DNA of 64,000 nt from positions 1-64,000 of the forward strand of contig NZ_JAMHGA010000037.1 in NCBI RefSeq assembly GCF_023660105.1. The letters are read 5' to 3'. The notes beneath the pieces are model-generated. The model did no database searches, was not told the DNA's origin, and was given only the letters and a program-made list of their open reading frames with translations. Within the stretch, counting starts at the first letter, position 1, and each line of letters begins with the position of its first letter. The stretch is from Desulfovibrio aminophilus. Lineage in GTDB: Bacteria; Desulfobacterota; Desulfovibrionia; Desulfovibrionales; Desulfovibrionaceae. The translations under genes and the position numbers were made by a program. Below are positions 25,557 to 35,237 of this stretch, in pieces.

Positions 25557-26546
25557 ATGTCCTTCGACGTGCTCTGGCTCTCCCGCGCCGACCTGGATTC
25601 CCTTGGCCTCGGAATGCCCGCCATCATGGACGCCGTGGAGCAAGGCTTCGCCTGCCTCGGCCGGAACGAGGCCGAGATGCCCGCCAAGATCGGCATACAT
25701 CCCCGCCACGACTGCTTCATCCACGCCATGCCCTGCTGGATCGGCGGGGCCGTGGACCGCTGCGGCATCAAGTGCGTGTCCGGCTACCCGCCGAACCAGA
25801 AAAAGGGCCTGCCCTACATCACCGGGGTCATGGTGCTCATCGACCCGGAGACCGGCCTGACCCAGGCGGTCATGGACGCGGGCTGGGTCACGGCCTGGCG
25901 CACGGGCGCGGCCTCGGGCGTGTACGCCAAGCATTTCGGCGACCCGGATTCCGAGGTCGTCTCGGTCATCGGCCTGGGCGTGCAGGGCCGGGTCAACCTC
26001 CTGGCCTTCAAGGAGGTCTTCCCCAGGATCAAGCAGGTGCGCTGCTTCGACCCCGTGGCCGGACAGCCCGAGCGCTTCCTGAAGGACATGGGCCCGGCGC
26101 TGCCCAAGGCCGAGTTCGTGGTCTGCGGGGACGTGAAGTCCTGCGTGGCCGACGCCGACGTGGTCGTGACCTGCACGCCCATCGTGGAAAAGCCCGAACG
26201 CTTCCTGCCCCGCGCCTGGCTCAAGGAGAAGGTCCTGGCCGTATCCGTGGACTACGACTCGGCCTTCGCCGAGGACGTCATGGCCGCCACGCCCTGCTTC
26301 GTCTGCGACAACGCCAACCAGTACCTCTGGACCCGCGACCAGGGCGTCTATTTCCAGAACGGCTACCCGGACAAGGGCCGGGTCTACGCGGACATGGGCC
26401 AGATCTGCGCCGGGAAGAAGCCGGGCGTGCGCGACGGGCTGCGCGCGGCCGTGCTCATGGGCATCGCCAGCCACGACGTGATGACCGCCTCCCTGGCCTT
26501 CGACCTGGCCAGGGCCAAGGGGCTGGGCAGCGTGGTCCAGCTCTGA
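25557..26546 (+). CDS. Ornithine cyclodeaminase/mu-crystallin family protein
   Basis: 329 residues. The family pattern is visible: MPAKIGIHP near 41, GIKCVSGYPPNQKKGLPYITG, AWRTGAASG, and the NAD(P)-binding VIGLGVQGRVNL. Members include ornithine cyclodeaminase, alanine dehydrogenase, and enzymes making or breaking N-substituted amino acids. The substrate is not readable. AAAGGAG precedes the ATG. Its TGA overlaps the ATG of the EamA transporter (TGATG), suggesting that transporter handles the substrate or product. Confidence 0.85.
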   Translation: MSFDVLWLSRADLDSLGLGMPAIMDAVEQGFACLGRNEAEMPAKIGIHPRHDCFIHAMPCWIGGAVDRCGIKCVSGYPPNQKKGLPYITGVMVLIDPETGLTQAVMDAGWVTAWRTGAASGVYAKHFGDPDSEVVSVIGLGVQGRVNLLAFKEVFPRIKQVRCFDPVAGQPERFLKDMGPALPKAEFVVCGDVKSCVADADVVVTCTPIVEKPERFLPRAWLKEKVLAVSVDYDSAFAEDVMAATPCFVCDNANQYLWTRDQGVYFQNGYPDKGRVYADMGQICAGKKPGVRDGLRAAVLMGIASHDVMTASLAFDLARAKGLGSVVQL

Positions 26547-27418
26547 TGGCGGGCTATCTCCTGGTCCTCTGCGCGGCCGTGCTCTGGGCGCTCATCGGGC
26601 CGTTGTCCAAGTTCATCTTCGCCGAGGGCGTCACGCCGCTGGAGGTGGCCTTCTGGCGCTCCACCATCGGCTGGTGCCTGTTCGCGGCCCAGGCCCTGGC
26701 CCTGCGGTCGGGACAGCGGGCGCGGTCCAAGGACCTGCCCGCCCTGGCGGCCTTCGGCCTGGTCGGGGTGGCGCTCTTCTACGGCTCCTACCAGGTGGCC
26801 ATCGAGCACGTGGGCGCGGCCCTGGGCGGGGTGCTCCTCTACACCGCCCCGGCCTGGGTGGCCCTGCTCTCCCGGCTGATCTTGGGCGAACCCGCGACCC
26901 CGGCCAAGCTCTTCGCCGTGGCCGCCACGATCCTCGGCGTGGCCCTGGTGAGCCTCTCCGGCGGCGGCACGGTGACGCCCTCGGCCCTCGGTGTCCTGGC
27001 CGGGCTCACGGCCGGGTTCACCTACGCCCTTTACTACATCTTCGGAAAGAAGTTCCTCACCCGCTACGACACGGCCACCCTCTTCCTCTACGCCCTGCCC
27101 GTGGGTTCGCTCTGCCTCCTGCCCTTCGTGCACTTCACGCCCAAGTCCGCCTCGGCCTGGGCCCTGCTCGTGCTCCTCTCGGCCACCACCACCTGGGGCG
27201 GCTACTCGGTCTACTACGCGGGCCTCAAGCGCCTGGAGGCCACCCGGGCCGCAGTGGTGGCCACCCTGGAGCCGGTGATCACCGCCGGACTGGCCTGGTG
27301 GTGGTGGAACGAACGCTTCGGCGCGACCGGATACCTGGGCAGCGCCCTGGTCCTCTCGGCCGTGCTGCTCATGATCGCCGAGGGCGCGCGGCGGCGTCCG
27401 GGAGGGAGCCCGGCGTGA
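26546..27418 (+). CDS. EamA/DMT-family transporter
   Basis: 290 residues with ten hydrophobic helices arranged as two EamA repeats (WALIGPLSKFIFAEG in the first and YALYYIFGKKFLTRYD in the second), typical of drug/metabolite or amino-acid exporters. The second half contains the conserved ATRAAVVATLEPVITAGLAW segment. It overlaps the upstream ornithine cyclodeaminase-like gene by one base and the downstream helicase gene by GTGA. Likely substrate: an amino acid or derivative handled by that enzyme (inferred). Confidence 0.88.
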   Translation: MAGYLLVLCAAVLWALIGPLSKFIFAEGVTPLEVAFWRSTIGWCLFAAQALALRSGQRARSKDLPALAAFGLVGVALFYGSYQVAIEHVGAALGGVLLYTAPAWVALLSRLILGEPATPAKLFAVAATILGVALVSLSGGGTVTPSALGVLAGLTAGFTYALYYIFGKKFLTRYDTATLFLYALPVGSLCLLPFVHFTPKSASAWALLVLLSATTTWGGYSVYYAGLKRLEATRAAVVATLEPVITAGLAWWWWNERFGATGYLGSALVLSAVLLMIAEGARRRPGGSPA

Positions 27419-30400
27419 GCGGCTCGAGCATCCGCCAGGTCAAGGCCGCCGCTGGCTCGGGCAAGACCTTCGCGCTCACGGCCCGCTTCCTGGAACTCCT
27501 GGGCTCGGCCCAACGCGACGACCCGGGCCTGACCTGCCGGGGACTGCGGCCGGAGACCTACTCCTGGCCCGAGATCCTGGCCGTGACCTTCACCAACAAG
27601 GCCGCCGCCGAAATGAAGGAGCGCGTGCTCAAGGCCCTCAAGCGCTGCGCCCTGGACATCCGCGACGACGGCCAGCGGGCCGACTGGGACCATGCGCGGG
27701 CCGCCGGAGTGGTGGAGACCATCCTGCGCCGCTACCACCGCCTGAACATCCGCACCATCGACAGCCTGCTCGTGCTCCTGCTGCGCCTCTTCGCGCTGGA
27801 ATACGGCATCCGGCCGGACTTCGAGGTGGCCTTCGAGGAGAACGACGTCTTCGACTTGGCCTATGAGCGCTTCGTGGGCCGCTGCGAAGACCCCTCGGGA
27901 ACGGAGCGGGCCCTGCTGCTCACGGCCCTGGACACCTTCCTGCGCCACGAGAACCGCTCCGGCTTCCGGCCCGAGCGGGGCATCCGCGAACGGCTGCGGG
28001 AACTGGCCACCCTGCTCCAGGCCGAGGACGGGCCGCTGCTCACGGACCAGGACGAGCTGGCCGACCTGCTCACCGCCTGCCGGGAACGCTTTCTGGAGGC
28101 CGTGACGCTCATGCGCGGCTTCCTGGACGAATACGCCCTGGCCCCGGACAAGCGCTTCCTGGCCTTTCTCCAGAAGTGCCGGGCGGTCCAGGGCTTCGAC
28201 GAGCCGCCCAAGTCGGCCTACGCCGGAAAACCGCTCCTGGAGGACTGCCTGACCAAGGCGGGCAAGGCCCGGGTCACGGACCAGTGCGAGGCGGCCTACG
28301 ACCTGCTCAAGACCGCCGCGGCCGCCTACCGCCGGGAATGGGCGGCGGTGAGCGGGGCCTACGCCTTGGCCCCGGCCCTGACCATCGCCGGGCTGCTGGT
28401 GGAGGACATGCGGGCCGAGTCGCGGCTGCGCGGGGTGGTGCCCATCGCGGCCCTGACCCGGGCCGTGCGCGACCTCCTGGGCCAGGCCGAGGCCGTTCCC
28501 GAGGCTTACTGCCGACTGGGCTCGCGGCTCTTCCACCTGCTGGTGGACGAGTTCCAGGACACGAGCCGGGCCCAGTGGTCGGCCGTGTCGCCCCTGGCCG
28601 AGGAGTGCCTGTCCAAGGGCGGCAGCCTGTTCTGCGTGGGCGACGTGAAGCAGGCCATCTACGGCTGGCGCGGCGGCGACGCCTCGCTCTTCGACGAGGT
28701 GCCCCGCCGTCCCGGGCTGGCCGACCTGGCCGAGAGCGTCACGGCCGAGACCCTGCCGCGCAACTGGCGCAGCGCTCCGGCCGTGGTGGACTTCAACAAC
28801 GCCTTTTTCAGCCGTTTGGCCGAGCCGGACACCGCCGGAGAACTGGCCGGGGAAATCCTGGGCGAGGCCCCGGAGGAGGAGCGCGGCGCTCTCGCCGGGG
28901 AGCTGGCCCGGGTCTTCGCCGACGCGCGCCAGGACATGCCTGGGGAATACGACGGCCCCGAGGGCTTCGTGCGCCTGGCCCGCCTGCCCGGCGGCACGCG
29001 CGAGGAGTTCGAGGCCCGCACCCTGGAGGCGCTGCGCGGCCTGATCCAGGATCTCGCCGCGCGGCGGCCCTACCGGGACATCGCCGTGCTCGTGCGCGAC
29101 AACCGGCAGGCGGGCCTGGTCTGCGAACAGCTCGTGGCCCTGGAGATCCCGGTGGTCACGGAGAGCAGCCTGCTCCTGGCCCGGCACCCCGTGGTGCGCC
29201 AGCTGGCCGCGTTCCTGGAATTTCTCGACTTCCCGGCCGACGATCTGGCCTTCCTGGCCCTGGTCTCCGGGCCGGTGTTCCAGCGGGCCGCCGGGCTCGA
29301 TCCCCTCCGGGTGGCCGAATGGCTCGTGGACCGGGAGCGCGGCGGCCTGGGCCGCCGTTTCCGCCAGGACTTCCCGGAGGTATGGGAACGCGCGCTCAAG
29401 CCCTTCTTCGACAAGGCCGGGCTGCTCACGCCCTACGACCTGGCCCAGGCGGCCGTGGAGCGCTTCGGCGTGGCCGCCGCCGAGCCCGGGGCCGAGCTGT
29501 ACGTGCGCCGTTTCCTGGAGGTGGTCCACCTGGCCGAGGAGCGCGGCTGCCGTTCGCTCTCGGCCTTCCTGGACTTCTGGCGCGGCCAGGGCGCGGAGGA
29601 GAAGGTGCCCCTGCCCGAAAATCTGGACGCGGTCCAGGTGCTCACCGTGCACAAGTCCAAGGGACTGGAGTTCCCCGTGGCCGTCGTGCCGTTCCACGAC
29701 TGGTCCCTGCGACCCCAGGACGGGCTGCTGACCATCGAGCTGCACGGCGAACGCCTGCTCACCCCGGCCCGCGAGGCCCTGGGGCCGGAATACCGCGAGC
29801 GGGCGGGCCGCGAGGCGCGCGAGCAGCTCCATCTGCTCTACGTGGCCTGGACCCGGGCCCGAGAAGAACTGTACGGATTCTTCCCGGACGCGCGCGAGGA
29901 CAAGCGCCGTCCCCCGGCCCTGGCGGCCATGACCCGGCTCCTGGACATCCCGGAGGGAGAGACCGTGTTCGAACGCGGCCGCCCCGCCGAGGGCGGACCC
30001 CAGGATCGCGCCCGGCCCGAACCGCCGGAACCGCCCGCCCCGGCCGAGCCCGGCGAGGAGCTCACCGCCTGGCTGCCCCGGCTGCGGGTCTTCCGCCACT
30101 CCCTGGAAGACGTCTTCCTGGACCAGCGCCGCCGGGGCGAGATGGCCCACCGCGCCCTGGAACTGCTCCGGCCCACGGGCGACGACGCGGCCGACGCCCG
30201 CCGCGCGGCCCGGCTGGCCGTGCTGGATTTCCCCTTCGTGGGCGGCGGGGCCGACCTGGAGGACGAGCTGGCCGACCTGCTCCTCTGGGTCCTCTCCCGG
30301 CCGGAACTGAAGGACTGCCTGGGCCGGGGACTGGCCGAGGCCGAGGCCCTGGACGAAGAGGGCCGGACCCTGCGCTGCGACCGGCTCGTGCTGAGCGGGG

Positions 30401-30561
30401 ACGAGGCCCTGGTGCTGGAATACAAGACCGGCCGCCCGGACCCGGAGCACGAGACCCAGGTGCGCCGCTATCTCAAGCTGGCCCGGGCCCTGCGGCCCAC
30501 GGTCCGGGGCCTGCTCGTCTACCTGGATCGGCGCGAGGTGCGCGAGGTGGCCCATGCCTAG
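27415..30561 (+). CDS. addA: AddA-like helicase-nuclease (UvrD family with PD-D/EXK domain)
   Basis: 1048 residues from the GTG at 27415. SF1 helicase motifs in order: Walker A AAAGSGKTF (11-19), Ia VTFTNKAAAEMKERV, II LLVDEFQDTSRAQW, III VGDVKQAIYGWRGGD, V LTVHKSKGLEFPV, VI LLYVAWTRAREELY. A C-terminal PD-(D/E)XK nuclease is marked by MAHRALELL, CDRLVLSG and VLEYKTGRPD. It resects double-strand breaks with AddB, with Chi recognition. It overlaps addB by 8 bases. Such a helicase-nuclease gene coupled to a metabolite transporter is unusual but may be chance. Confidence 0.88.
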   Translation: MSGSSIRQVKAAAGSGKTFALTARFLELLGSAQRDDPGLTCRGLRPETYSWPEILAVTFTNKAAAEMKERVLKALKRCALDIRDDGQRADWDHARAAGVVETILRRYHRLNIRTIDSLLVLLLRLFALEYGIRPDFEVAFEENDVFDLAYERFVGRCEDPSGTERALLLTALDTFLRHENRSGFRPERGIRERLRELATLLQAEDGPLLTDQDELADLLTACRERFLEAVTLMRGFLDEYALAPDKRFLAFLQKCRAVQGFDEPPKSAYAGKPLLEDCLTKAGKARVTDQCEAAYDLLKTAAAAYRREWAAVSGAYALAPALTIAGLLVEDMRAESRLRGVVPIAALTRAVRDLLGQAEAVPEAYCRLGSRLFHLLVDEFQDTSRAQWSAVSPLAEECLSKGGSLFCVGDVKQAIYGWRGGDASLFDEVPRRPGLADLAESVTAETLPRNWRSAPAVVDFNNAFFSRLAEPDTAGELAGEILGEAPEEERGALAGELARVFADARQDMPGEYDGPEGFVRLARLPGGTREEFEARTLEALRGLIQDLAARRPYRDIAVLVRDNRQAGLVCEQLVALEIPVVTESSLLLARHPVVRQLAAFLEFLDFPADDLAFLALVSGPVFQRAAGLDPLRVAEWLVDRERGGLGRRFRQDFPEVWERALKPFFDKAGLLTPYDLAQAAVERFGVAAAEPGAELYVRRFLEVVHLAEERGCRSLSAFLDFWRGQGAEEKVPLPENLDAVQVLTVHKSKGLEFPVAVVPFHDWSLRPQDGLLTIELHGERLLTPAREALGPEYRERAGREAREQLHLLYVAWTRAREELYGFFPDAREDKRRPPALAAMTRLLDIPEGETVFERGRPAEGGPQDRARPEPPEPPAPAEPGEELTAWLPRLRVFRHSLEDVFLDQRRRGEMAHRALELLRPTGDDAADARRAARLAVLDFPFVGGGADLEDELADLLLWVLSRPELKDCLGRGLAEAEALDEEGRTLRCDRLVLSGDEALVLEYKTGRPDPEHETQVRRYLKLARALRPTVRGLLVYLDRREVREVAHA

Positions 30562-33448
30562 CCCCGTGCGCCTGGTTCCCTGGAACAATCCCTTCGTGCC
30601 CGCCCTGGCCCGCTTTCTGGCCGGGCTCTGGGACCGGGGGCCGGAAAACATCCTGGTGGTCTTCCCCCACGAGCGGCCGCGCCGCTATCTGCGCCGCGCC
30701 CTGGCCGAGTTGCCGGGCCTGCCCAGGCCCACGCTCATGCCCGTGGTCCAGGACGTGCCCGGCCTCTTCGCGACCCTGGCCCGCGACCTCCGCCCGGCCC
30801 CGTCCCGCCGGGCCCAGCGTCTGGACCTGGCGGGCCTGCTCCACGACATCGTGGAACGCCTGCGAGGCTCGGGCCAGGGCCTGCTGGCCAAGCTGCCCCT
30901 GGACCGCCTGAAGTTCTTCCCCTGGGGCCTGCGGCTGGCCGCGCTCCTGGAGGAGCTGCTGCGCCAGGACGTGGAGCCGCCGGATCTGGACCAGGCCCGG
31001 GACGCGGTGGAGCCCTTCGCCGCCGCCCTGCTGGAGCAGCTGGGCGGCATCTTCTCGGCCTACGTGGCCGAACTCGGAGCGCGGGGCTGGAGCACGCCGG
31101 GCCTGGACTGCCGCGAGGTGCGGCAGAACATGGAGCGGGTCCTGGCGGGCCTGGAGGACACGACCGTGGTCCTGGCCGGGCACTACGCCCTGTCCGGGGC
31201 CGAGGACGCCCTGTTCCGGGCCCTCTGGGAACGCGGGGCCGAGGTGCTCTGGCACGCGGATCCGGCCCTGGCCACGGGCGCGCCGGTCCACTGGTGCGAG
31301 GAGGAGCACGGCCGCCGGCTGTCTCGCTGGGGGGCGCGGGCCGAGCTCCTGGAGGAGCCCGGCCCGAGGCTCATGCCCGAACTGCGCTTCCACGAGGGCT
31401 TCGACCTGCATTCCCAGCTGGCGGCCCTGGAGCGGGAACTGGCCGGGGCCCCGGAGAACACGGCCGTGGTCCTGCCCGACGCCGGGGCGCTCATCCCGGT
31501 GCTCCACCACCTGCCCGAGCGGGACGTGAACATCAGCATGGGCTACCCCCTGGAGCGCACGGCCCTGTTCCAGCTCCTGGAGACCGTGCTCACGCTCCAG
31601 GAGAACCGCACGGACAAGGGCTATCTCTGGCGCGACGTCATCGCCCTCATCCGCCATCCCTATCTCAAGATGCTCCCCGTGGGCCAAGGCCAGCCCCTGC
31701 GCGGCCTGTTCCACGCCTGGGAGCAGGAAATCCGCTCCGGGCGGCGCTTCCTGGACCCCTTCGCGCTGCCGCGCCAGTTCGACCAGGAATTGCCCGAGGA
31801 GGAGCGCGAGGCGGCCGGGGTTCTGCTGGAGGCCGTGCTGGACCGCTGCCTGTCGGCCTTCGAGAATCCGGCCACCCTGGCGGACCTGGCCCGGGCCGTG
31901 GACGGTCTGGCCCGGCTCCTGCACGAACACGGCGGCGGACTCTGGAAGCGCCATCTCCTGGACGCGGAATGCCTCTTCCGGCTCTTCGGCAGCGTGGTGC
32001 CCCAGCTGGGCCAGAGCGCCATCAGCCGCGATCCCTATCCGCGCGGCCTGCTCTTCTCCATCCTGCGGCGGCTCTGCGCCGATGAGCGCGTCTCCTTCGA
32101 ACCCGAGCCGCTCACCGGGCTGCAGGTCATGGGCATGCTCGAAACCCGGCTCCTGCACTTCCGCCGCCTCTACGTCCTGGACGCGGTGGAGAGCCTGCTG
32201 CCCGGCCAGCCCGCCGCCGACCCGCTCCTGCCCGATTCCCTGCGCGTGCTCCTGGGCCTGCCCGACTCCCGCCGGCGCGACCACGTGGCGGGCTACACCC
32301 TGCACCGCCTCCTGCGCGGGGCCGAGGAGGCCGTGCTGCTTTACAAGAACGGCGTGACGCCCGGAGTGCTGGACGGCAAGAGCGTGCGCAGCCGCTTCGT
32401 GGAGGAGCTGCTCTGGGGCCTGGAGAAGGAGCGCGGCGCGCTCATCAAGGCCGGGGACGCCCCGCCCCTGCTGGCCGTCTCCTTCCGCGTCTCGGCCATT
32501 CCCGCCGGGGCCCCGGCCGTGCCCAAGGACGGCGCGGTGCGCGACCGGCTCCTGGCCCGGCTCACCTCGCGGGGTCTCTCGCCCTCGCGGCTGGACGACT
32601 ACCTGGCCTGTCCCAAACTTTTCTTCTACCGCGTGCTCACCGGGCTGCGCCCGCCCCAGGAAGTGGACGAGGACGGCGATCCCCAGGTGGTGGGCTCCCT
32701 GGTCCACTCCGTGCTGGAGACCTTCCTGCGACCGCACCTGAACCGGCCCGTGCGGCTGGCGGACCTGGACGCCGAGGCCCTGGGCGACGCCTTCGCCTCG
32801 GCCCTGGAAAACAGCCCGGAGCTGGCGGGCATCCCCCTGGACCGCCGCCTGGCCCTGGCCCTGGCCGGACGCCACCGCCTGGCCCGTTACCTGGAATCCC
32901 AGGACGGCGAGACGACCATCCTGGCCCTGGAGCAGCCCATGAACGTCGCCGTCGAGGCCGCCGGACTGCGCCTGTCCCTGACCGGGACGCTGGACCGAGT
33001 GGACCGGCGCGAGGACGGGGTGGTGGTCCTGGACTACAAGACCGGTTCGAGCCTGCCGCGGCCGCGCTCCGGAGTCTGGCACGAGGACGCGCTCTGGGAG
33101 GCCCTGGCCGCCTGCGATCCGGCCCTCGATCCCCGGCCCGACCTGCTGGACGAGCTGGGAGACAAGCTGCGCGGGGTGCAGCTGCCGCTCTATCTCCAGA
33201 TGGCGGCCCAGGCCCTGCCCGCGTCCCCGCCCCGCGACGCGGGCTGGGTGGAGCTGGCCCGCGAGGGCAAGGAAATCCTGCTCCTGGGCCGCGAGGCCGA
33301 CGACGAACTGCGCGGCCTGCTCCTGCGCAACCGTCTGCCGGTGTTGACAGACTTCCTCGTCCGGCACATTGTCGGGGCCCCGGAATTCTTCCCCAGGCCC
33401 GGACGGCGGTGCGCCCATTGCGACTTCCGCGAGGCCTGCGGGGCGTAA
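30554..33448 (+). CDS. addB: AddB-like nuclease subunit with Fe-S cluster
   Basis: 964 residues. The N-terminal half is a degenerate helicase-like fold (VVFPHERPRRYLRRAL where AddB has the P-loop remnant). The C-terminus is a PD-(D/E)XK nuclease (VLDYKTGSSLPR) framed by iron-sulfur cysteines: one in DDYLACPKLFFY and three in RRCAHCDFREACGA (C-x2-C-x5-C), the AddB/Cas4-like staple. It works with AddA in recombinational repair. The ATG overlaps the addA stop by 8 bases. Confidence 0.85.
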   Translation: MPSPVRLVPWNNPFVPALARFLAGLWDRGPENILVVFPHERPRRYLRRALAELPGLPRPTLMPVVQDVPGLFATLARDLRPAPSRRAQRLDLAGLLHDIVERLRGSGQGLLAKLPLDRLKFFPWGLRLAALLEELLRQDVEPPDLDQARDAVEPFAAALLEQLGGIFSAYVAELGARGWSTPGLDCREVRQNMERVLAGLEDTTVVLAGHYALSGAEDALFRALWERGAEVLWHADPALATGAPVHWCEEEHGRRLSRWGARAELLEEPGPRLMPELRFHEGFDLHSQLAALERELAGAPENTAVVLPDAGALIPVLHHLPERDVNISMGYPLERTALFQLLETVLTLQENRTDKGYLWRDVIALIRHPYLKMLPVGQGQPLRGLFHAWEQEIRSGRRFLDPFALPRQFDQELPEEEREAAGVLLEAVLDRCLSAFENPATLADLARAVDGLARLLHEHGGGLWKRHLLDAECLFRLFGSVVPQLGQSAISRDPYPRGLLFSILRRLCADERVSFEPEPLTGLQVMGMLETRLLHFRRLYVLDAVESLLPGQPAADPLLPDSLRVLLGLPDSRRRDHVAGYTLHRLLRGAEEAVLLYKNGVTPGVLDGKSVRSRFVEELLWGLEKERGALIKAGDAPPLLAVSFRVSAIPAGAPAVPKDGAVRDRLLARLTSRGLSPSRLDDYLACPKLFFYRVLTGLRPPQEVDEDGDPQVVGSLVHSVLETFLRPHLNRPVRLADLDAEALGDAFASALENSPELAGIPLDRRLALALAGRHRLARYLESQDGETTILALEQPMNVAVEAAGLRLSLTGTLDRVDRREDGVVVLDYKTGSSLPRPRSGVWHEDALWEALAACDPALDPRPDLLDELGDKLRGVQLPLYLQMAAQALPASPPRDAGWVELAREGKEILLLGREADDELRGLLLRNRLPVLTDFLVRHIVGAPEFFPRPGRRCAHCDFREACGA

Positions 33449-33459
33449 GGAGATATCTC

Positions 33460-33903
33460 ATGGAATATTCTCAGGGACGGACCGGCCGGGTCTTCGTGGT
33501 CAGGCTGGGCGACGGCGACCGCCTGCCGGACAGCGTCGAGGCCTTCGCGGCCGAACAGAACATCCACCGGGCCGTGTGCTGGCTCCTGGGCGGCGCCGGC
33601 GGCGGCAGGCTGGTGGTCGGCCCCAGGAACGCCTCGGTACTGCCGCCCGAGGTCCTGCTCCAGCCCATCGAGGACGCGCACGAGATGGCCGCCGTGGGCA
33701 CGATCTTCCCCGACTCCCAGGGCAGGCCGAAACTGCACATGCACGCGGCCCTGGGCCGCGAGGACCGGACCCGCACGGGCTGCGTGCGGCCCGGCGTGGA
33801 CGTCTGGCTGGTGGGCGAACTCGTCATCCTGGAACTGCTGGACGTGGCCATGTCCCGCAAAAAGGACGCCGCCAGCGGCCTGGAACTGCTGGCCGGGGAC
33901 TGA
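33460..33903 (+). CDS. PPC/DUF296-domain protein
   Basis: 147 residues. The KLHMHAALGR H-x-H motif (near residue 92) and WLVGELVILELL with the Gly-rich core fit the plant-and-prokaryote conserved (PPC, DUF296) domain, which binds metal and often DNA. AAGGAG eight bases before the ATG sets the start. It lies between addB (11 bases) and the L-2-hydroxyglutarate oxidase-like gene (1 base). Its role is unknown. Confidence 0.8.
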   Translation: MEYSQGRTGRVFVVRLGDGDRLPDSVEAFAAEQNIHRAVCWLLGGAGGGRLVVGPRNASVLPPEVLLQPIEDAHEMAAVGTIFPDSQGRPKLHMHAALGREDRTRTGCVRPGVDVWLVGELVILELLDVAMSRKKDAASGLELLAGD

Positions 33904-33904
33904 C

Positions 33905-35095
33905 ATGCGCAGCGCTGAAATCGTCATCTGCGGGGCGGGCATCGTGGGCCTGACCCTGGCCCGCGAATTGGTCCACCGGGGCCATTCGGACATCCTCATC
34001 CTGGACAAGGAGCCGGACATCGGCCGCCACGCCTCGGGCCGCAACAGCGGCGTGCTCCACTCCGGGGTCTACTACTCGCCGGGCACCCTGCGGGCGCGCT
34101 CCTGCCTGGAGGGCAACCGGCTCATGCGCGAGTACTGCCGGGAGCACGGCCTGCCGCTCAAGGAAAACGGCAAGGTCATCGTGGCGCGCACCGAGGCCGA
34201 GCTGCCCGGCCTGCGCGAACTGCACCGCCGGGCCACGGAGAACGGCGCGGACGTGAACCTCATCGACGAACAGACCCTGGCGGAGATCGAGCCCCTGGCC
34301 CGCACCGTGAGCCAGGCCCTGCACGTGCCCCAGACGGCCGTGGTGGACCCCAAGGCCATCCTGGCCCAACTGCGCCGGGAACTGAACGACTCCGGCAAGG
34401 TGCGCTTCCTGTTCATGGCCCGCTTCACGGGCCGCCCCGGGCCGCGCCAGGCCGAGACCACGGCGGGCCTGGTGAACTACGGCTTCTTCATCAACGCCTC
34501 CGGGGCCCACTGCGACCGCGTGGCCCACGCCTTCGGCATCGGGCGTAACTACTGTCTCGTGCCCTTCAAGGGCATCTACCGCAAGTTCGTTGGCCCGCGC
34601 GCCGACCTCGTGCGCGGCAGCATCTACCCCGTGCCGGACATCCGCAATCCCTTCCTGGGCGTGCATTTCACCCGGGGCGTGCACGACGACGTCTATCTCG
34701 GCCCCACGGCCATTCCGGCCTTCGGCCGCGAAAACTACGGCATCCTGGCCGGGGTGGACGGCGAGGCTCCCGCTATCCTCTGGCGCGACGCCGTGCTCTT
34801 CGCCACCAACCCCAAGTTCCGGGCCGTGGCCCTGGAAGAGCCGCGCAAGTATTTCTTCCGGCACTTCTTCAACGACGCCCGCAAGCTGGTCAAGGAACTG
34901 GACCCGGCAGACGTGGCGCCCACGCACAAGGCGGGCATCCGGCCCCAGCTGGTGGACCTGGGCACGCACGAGCTGGTCATGGACTTCCTGGTGGAGCGCG
35001 ACCAGGAGAGCCTGCACGTGCTCAACGCCATCTCCCCGGCCTTCACCAGCTCCCTGTTCTTCGCCAGGATGCTCGCCGACGAGCACCTGAACTGA
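33905..35095 (+). CDS. lhgO: L-2-hydroxyglutarate oxidase-like FAD protein
   Basis: 396 residues starting MRSAEIVICGAGIVGLTLAR, a Rossmann FAD site, then IGRHASGRNSGVLHSGVYY, the DAO-type motif of the LhgO family (L-2-hydroxyglutarate + acceptor to 2-oxoglutarate). Late elements INASGAHCDRVA and the C-terminal VLNAISPAFTSSLFFARM also fit. The ATG follows the previous stop by one base. It probably feeds electrons to the membrane quinone pool. The specific substrate is inferred from family. Confidence 0.82.
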   Translation: MRSAEIVICGAGIVGLTLARELVHRGHSDILILDKEPDIGRHASGRNSGVLHSGVYYSPGTLRARSCLEGNRLMREYCREHGLPLKENGKVIVARTEAELPGLRELHRRATENGADVNLIDEQTLAEIEPLARTVSQALHVPQTAVVDPKAILAQLRRELNDSGKVRFLFMARFTGRPGPRQAETTAGLVNYGFFINASGAHCDRVAHAFGIGRNYCLVPFKGIYRKFVGPRADLVRGSIYPVPDIRNPFLGVHFTRGVHDDVYLGPTAIPAFGRENYGILAGVDGEAPAILWRDAVLFATNPKFRAVALEEPRKYFFRHFFNDARKLVKELDPADVAPTHKAGIRPQLVDLGTHELVMDFLVERDQESLHVLNAISPAFTSSLFFARMLADEHLN

Positions 35096-35237
35096 CCGCG
35101 GGAGGAACTGAAAACGCGCCCTTTGACCCCGGACTTTTTGTCGTGTATGCGCAGCCGTTAGGGTGAATCTCGGCGGACGACGGCGACGGGGCAAGGGCTC
35201 CGTCCGACGCGCCCAACCGGATCGCCTTGGAGGACAG

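Noticed and set aside
26674-30561. Extended frame fusing the addA protein to residues upstream
   Set aside because: The upstream part is an out-of-frame overlap with the EamA gene; the GTG at 27415 with GTGA overlap gives the natural start of addA.
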